DNA of 64,000 bases from Actinomadura luteofluorescens (GTDB lineage: Bacteria > Actinomycetota > Actinomycetes > Streptosporangiales > Streptosporangiaceae), in NCBI RefSeq assembly GCF_013409365.1, contig NZ_JACCBA010000001.1:3534001-3598000 (forward strand), in the 5' to 3' direction. A program made the translations under genes and the position numbers. Of the stretch, positions 60,731-64,000 are shown piece after piece. The notes below the pieces were generated by a model. That model made no database searches, was not told the origin of the DNA, and saw nothing but the letters and a program-made list of their open reading frames with translations. Within the stretch, counting starts at the first letter, position 1; every line of letters begins with the position of its first letter.

Positions 60731-61495
60731 TCAACGGCTTGCTGCCGTTTTCAGAGTGATCGCTCCGCTGTCGGTGCGGGCGGTGATCGAGCGTGGGGCG
60801 ACGGCGTCGTTGGGAAGGTCGGTGTGGACGTCGCCGCCGTCTGTGGAGGTCGTGACCTTGTAGGAGGTGCGCGGGACCGTGATGTCCACCTCGCCGTTCT
60901 CGGTCTTCACCGCCACCTGCCGTGGCGCGGCGGCGAAGGAAAGGGCGACGTTTCCGTTCTGTGAGGAGGCGGAGACGTGCTCTGATCGGGTGGCGGAGGA
61001 GCGCAGTTCGCCGCTTTCGGTGCGCAGGACGAGCGGGCCGGTGGCGGCGGTGACCGCGATCGCGCCGTTGGTGGTGCGGATGCCGAGCGCGGTGCTGAGG
61101 CCGGTGGCCGAGATCGTTCCGTTGTCGCCCTCGATGTTCAGAGCGAGGCTGCGGGGGACGAGGACCTGGTAGCGCACCGCGCAGCCGCCGATCAGGGCAC
61201 CGCAGTCGGTGGCCAGGGTGAGCCGGTCGCCGGTGAGCTTCCAGGTCGCGGACGGGTCGCCGCCGATGAGCGCCCATCGGTCGAACCGGCGGGTGATCTG
61301 GACCTTGTCCACGTCGGCGGGCCGGATGTCCAGGTCGCCCGAGTCCTTGACGATCGTGAGGCGGTCGCCGACCGGGCCGAAGGAGCGCCTTTCCGGTCGG
61401 GCGCCGTCGGCCGAGGCGCCGCAGCCGGTGAGGGCCGCGAGCAGGAGCAGCGCTCCCGCGGCCGGTGGGAGGACGCGACGGAATGAGGTGGTCAA
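60731..61495 (-). CDS. DUF4097-like secreted lipoprotein
   Basis: 254 residues from TTG 61495 with GGAGATC five bases upstream. Lipobox ALTGC in the signal peptide gives a lipidated Cys (about 25). The body is a repetitive beta-structure with recurring TxNGxI/ESGELR motifs (GDNGTISATGL, RTTNGAIAVTA, RTESGELRSS, KTENGEVDITVP), the pattern of DUF4097 putative adhesins. Divergent from the TetR gene, sharing a double palindromic operator, so it probably responds to the same signal as the MMPL exporter. Function unknown. Confidence 0.82.
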   Translation of the reverse strand: MTTSFRRVLPPAAGALLLLAALTGCGASADGARPERRSFGPVGDRLTIVKDSGDLDIRPADVDKVQITRRFDRWALIGGDPSATWKLTGDRLTLATDCGALIGGCAVRYQVLVPRSLALNIEGDNGTISATGLSTALGIRTTNGAIAVTAATGPLVLRTESGELRSSATRSEHVSASSQNGNVALSFAAAPRQVAVKTENGEVDITVPRTSYKVTTSTDGGDVHTDLPNDAVAPRSITARTDSGAITLKTAASR

Positions 61496-61511
61496 CGGAT
61501 CTCCACAGTCG

Positions 61512-61540
61512 ATACCGAAAGTATTGAATACCTAAAGTAT
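61512..61540. promoter_or_regulatory. Double palindromic TetR operator
   Basis: ATACCGAAAGTAT (61512-61524) and ATACCTAAAGTAT (61528-61540) are two 13-base ATAC-N5-GTAT palindromes 16 bases apart in the 59-base gap between the divergent lipoprotein and TetR start codons. A TACGGT (61543-61548) lies six bases before the TetR ATG. Confidence 0.75.
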
Positions 61541-61554
61541 GCTACGGTCCGGCC

Positions 61555-62181
61555 ATGACCGACAACCGAGGGCCCGCGAGGCGGGTCCCACGCGAGGAGG
61601 TCCGGCGGCGGCTGCTGGCCGAGGCGGTGCGAGTGTTCACCGAACGCGGCTACGACGACGCCCGGATCGAGGACATCGCCCACGCCGCCGGCTTCACCAA
61701 GGGCGCCGTCTACTCCAACTTCGGCGGAAAGCAGGAACTGTTCGGCGCCGTCCTCAGCCAGGGCGCCGAGGACGAGCGGGCCACGGTGACCGCCGAGATC
61801 GACGGCGGCGGCGAGACGGGCGCGTTGATCGAGCGGGTCGCCGCACTGATCACCGCCCGAATCGTCACCGACACCGGGCACGGCCAGCTCGGTCTGGAGT
61901 TCGCCGCCCGCGCCGCCCGCGACGAGAAGACCCGGGCCGTGCTGGCCCCGATGCGCCGCGCGCAGCGCGACACCGCCGCCCGGGCCGTCGCCGAGGTGTC
62001 CGATCGCACCGGCACCGGCCCGGCCGTCCCGCCGGAGCTGGCCGGGCTGATCCTGCACTGCCTCACCAACGGTCTGGTCAACGAGCACCTCGCCGACCCC
62101 GAGGCCGTCACCGCCGATGTCATCGAGCAGGCGTTCAGCGCCGTGCTGACCGCGCTGCTGCTCCCGACCAGCCGCACCTGA
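61555..62181 (+). CDS. TetR-family regulator of the MMPL exporter
   Basis: 208 residues. The N-terminal HTH is RIEDIAHAAGFTKGAVYSNF, with FGGKQELFGAVL after it; the C-terminal ligand domain is all-alpha. It is followed by the MMPL gene 32 bases downstream in the same direction, so it should repress its own operon and the divergent lipoprotein through the two palindromes. Inducer unknown. Probably leaderless (TACGGT six bases upstream). Confidence 0.9.
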   Translation: MTDNRGPARRVPREEVRRRLLAEAVRVFTERGYDDARIEDIAHAAGFTKGAVYSNFGGKQELFGAVLSQGAEDERATVTAEIDGGGETGALIERVAALITARIVTDTGHGQLGLEFAARAARDEKTRAVLAPMRRAQRDTAARAVAEVSDRTGTGPAVPPELAGLILHCLTNGLVNEHLADPEAVTADVIEQAFSAVLTALLLPTSRT

Positions 62182-62213
62182 CGCACTGGTACACATCTCT
62201 GAGAGGACCTTCG

Positions 62214-64000
62214 TTGGCGACCCTGCTCTATCGGCTCGGGCGGACCGCGTTCCGCCACCGCCTGCGGTTTCTGGCAGGCTGGCTGGTCCTGCTGGTGCTG
62301 GCCGGGGGCGGTTTCGCCGCATTCGGCTCGCATCTGGACAGCGAGGCCACCATCCCCGGCTCGCAATCCCAGCAGGGCATCGACCTGCTGGAACGTTCCC
62401 TCCCCGAGGCGACCGGCGTCACCGCGCAGCTGGTGTTCGCCGCCCCGCCAGGCACCACCGTCGACGACCCGGCCCACCGGGCCCGCATCGGCGACGCGGT
62501 CCGGCAGGCGGGCACGGCGCCGCAGGTCGCCGAGGCCACCGACCCGTTCGAGACCGGGACCATCTCGGCCGACCGCCGCACCGCGCTCGCCCAGGTGCTG
62601 TACCCGATCAAGCGGGACGTCCTGGACGACGCAAGCGTCACCGCGCTGGAGGACATCGCCGCCGCGGCCCGCGCGAACGGTATGCGCGCCGAGGTCGGCG
62701 GGTCGGTCTACAGCACCGCCGGCATGCACGCGGGCATCGGCGAGGTCATCGGCGTCGCCGTCGCCGTGATCGTGCTGGTGGTCACCTTCGGGTCGCTGCT
62801 GGCCGCCGGACTGACCCTGGTCACCGCGATCACCGGGCTGGTGATCGGGCTGCTGGGACTGCTGCTGGCCTCCAACCTCGCCACCATCTCCGACACCGCC
62901 CCAAGCCTGGCGCTGATGGTCGGCCTGGCCGTCGGCATCGACTACGCGCTGTTCATCGGCTCCCGGCACCGCGCCCAACTCGCCGACGGGATGGCCGCCG
63001 AAGAATCGGCGGCGCGTTCCGTGGCGACCGCGGGCGGCGCCGTCGTCTTCGCCGGCCTGACGGTGATCATCGCGCTGGCCGGTCTGAGCGTGGTCGGCAT
63101 CCCGTTCCTGACCGTCATGGGCCTGGCCGCCGCGCTGACCGTACTGATGGCGGTGGCAGCCGCCATCACCCTGCTGCCCGCCCTGCTCGGCCTGGCCGGC
63201 GACCGCCTGCGCCCCCGGCCGGGCTCCCGCGCCGCCCGGTCCGAACGCGCCGGGGCGGGCGGGCTGCGCTGGGCCCGCCTGGTCACCCGCCGTCCACTGC
63301 TCACCATCCCGACCGTGCTGCTGGCCCTGGGGGCGATGGCGCTCCCGGCGCTCAAGCTGGAGCTGGCGATGCCCGACAACGGCACCGCCGACCCCGCCTC
63401 CACCCAGCGCAAGGCCTACGACCTGATCTCCACCGCCTTCGGCCCCGGCAACAACGGCCGGCTGCTGGTGCTGGTCCACACCCGCCGCGGCGGCGACCCG
63501 GTACGGGCCGCCGCCCAGATCGCCGAAGGGCTCGACCTGCCCGGCGTGATCTCGGTCAGCGACGCCGAGCCCGGCACCGATGGGCGCACTGCGGTCCTCA
63601 ACCTCGTTCCCTCCCAAGGCCCGCGCACCCAGGCCACCCAGCGGCTCGTCCGCGACATCCGCGCCCGCACCCCCGCACTCGGCACCGCCGCAGGCGCACA
63701 GGTCCTGGTCACCGGCTCCACCCCCGCCGCCATCGACGTCTCCGACCGACTGCGCGGCTCACTGGCGCCCTTCACCGCCGTCGTGGTCGGGCTCTCGCTG
63801 CTGCTGTTGCTACTGGTCTTCCGCTCGCTCCTCGTCCCGGTCAAGGCTGCGGCCGGGTTCCTGCTGTCGGCTGGTGCCGCGTTCGGGTCGGTCGTCGCGG
63901 TCTTCCAATGGGGCTGGCTCGCCGATCTGTTCGGCGTCGCCACCACCGGACCGGTCTTCAGCTTCATGCCGATCGTGGTGATCGCCGTGCTGTTCGGCCT
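62214..64000 (+). CDS. MMPL-family RND transporter, C-terminus beyond window
   Basis: At least 595 residues visible. It opens LATLLYRLGRTAFRHRLRFL and a first helix, followed by a large extracytoplasmic domain, then TVGLAVGIDYALFIGSRHRA-like residues (MVGLAVGIDYALFIGSRHRA) with the proton-relay Asp-Tyr pair, and a second domain with TRRPLLTIPTVLLALGAM. This is the MmpL architecture for exporting lipids or drugs. TTG 62214 is chosen because GAGAGGACC lies seven bases upstream. Continues past position 64000. Confidence 0.9.
   Translation, partial: MATLLYRLGRTAFRHRLRFLAGWLVLLVLAGGGFAAFGSHLDSEATIPGSQSQQGIDLLERSLPEATGVTAQLVFAAPPGTTVDDPAHRARIGDAVRQAGTAPQVAEATDPFETGTISADRRTALAQVLYPIKRDVLDDASVTALEDIAAAARANGMRAEVGGSVYSTAGMHAGIGEVIGVAVAVIVLVVTFGSLLAAGLTLVTAITGLVIGLLGLLLASNLATISDTAPSLALMVGLAVGIDYALFIGSRHRAQLADGMAAEESAARSVATAGGAVVFAGLTVIIALAGLSVVGIPFLTVMGLAAALTVLMAVAAAITLLPALLGLAGDRLRPRPGSRAARSERAGAGGLRWARLVTRRPLLTIPTVLLALGAMALPALKLELAMPDNGTADPASTQRKAYDLISTAFGPGNNGRLLVLVHTRRGGDPVRAAAQIAEGLDLPGVISVSDAEPGTDGRTAVLNLVPSQGPRTQATQRLVRDIRARTPALGTAAGAQVLVTGSTPAAIDVSDRLRGSLAPFTAVVVGLSLLLLLLVFRSLLVPVKAAAGFLLSAGAAFGSVVAVFQWGWLADLFGVATTGPVFSFMPIVVIAVLFG

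Noticed and set aside
60056..60731. Integrated element at the tRNA-Lys gene
   Set aside because: No integrase, no duplicated tRNA 3' end and no transposase recognised in the flanking 600 bases.
60336..61277. Minus-strand frame reading HPRVRGAETSIG and SPRARG
   Set aside because: These peptides are translations of CRISPR repeats and of antisense to the DUF4097 gene, not a protein.

Overview
The window is about 64 kb of very GC-rich chromosomal DNA. Dense coding on both strands, many GTG/TTG starts, mycothiol synthase (mshD), GlnR, ECF sigma/anti-sigma pairs, PstSCAB, DivIVA, Tat and lipoprotein secretion and a large LuxR-type regulator all point to a filamentous actinobacterium. Protein character suggests a Streptosporangiales/Thermomonosporaceae-like organism (Actinomadura-type), but the genus is an inference. 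Gene content and rough order from about 12 to 44 kb (sulfurtransferase, MoaD, glnR, pst, mshD, 5'-nucleotidase, pit, two-component system, HtrA-type protease) resemble, from memory, a core region of the Streptomyces coelicolor chromosome. This is therefore mostly conserved backbone with accessory genes at the edges.

Layout. 0-11.8 kb: envelope and surface genes. These are a membrane-anchored GH43 enzyme (cut by the window edge), a lipoprotein sulfatase, a giant membrane-anchored Asp-box repeat protein, a GT2 glycosyltransferase, an LCP cell-wall ligase, a DUF1266 membrane protein and a proline-rich membrane protein. 11.8-16.6 kb: a sulfur/redox block (DUF1416, rhodanese, DUF4395) behind a cysteine-containing leader peptide, then a thioredoxin-like protein, an ECF sigma/zinc anti-sigma pair with a SigL-like autoregulatory promoter, DUF2993 and MoaD. 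16.8-21.6 kb: regulators (GlnR, LacI with a divergent MFS exporter, MarR) and two abutting gene remnants. 21.6-32.5 kb: a phosphate acquisition island with a secreted phosphoesterase, pstSCAB behind a PHO box, mshD, a secreted 5'-nucleotidase, and Pit with its DUF47 partner. 32.8-40 kb: a small conserved protein, a 1374-residue CbbX-like AAA protein, gamma carbonic anhydrase, a DivIVA-domain protein and peptide deformylase.

40-43.8 kb: an OmpR/histidine kinase pair followed by a secreted HtrA-like protease. Three 11-bp-spaced TTCAG direct repeats lie before the regulator, after the kinase and before the protease. Between the last two is a structured stretch ending in a U-tract terminator, a candidate small RNA. 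43.9-52.2 kb: an MpaB-family oxygenase, ArfB, an isochorismatase-fold protein, a secreted M4 metalloprotease with a chitin-binding module, its likely LuxR-family regulator, an L,D-transpeptidase and an unknown protein. 52.3-60 kb: lipid/redox metabolism (enoyl-CoA hydratase, two SDRs), secreted GH1 and NlpC/P60 enzymes, dienelactone hydrolase, hotdog thioesterase and a cytochrome P450. 60-64 kb: tRNA-Lys, a two-repeat orphan CRISPR of type I-E character, a DUF4097 lipoprotein and a TetR-MMPL exporter operon that runs off the window.

A recurring feature is leaderless expression: more than ten genes have a TANNNT-like -10 six to eight bases before the start codon. No complete mobile element, secondary-metabolite cluster or defence operon was found. 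The most novel-looking material is regulatory: the direct-repeat regulon with its candidate RNA, the leader peptide and the compact divergent operators.
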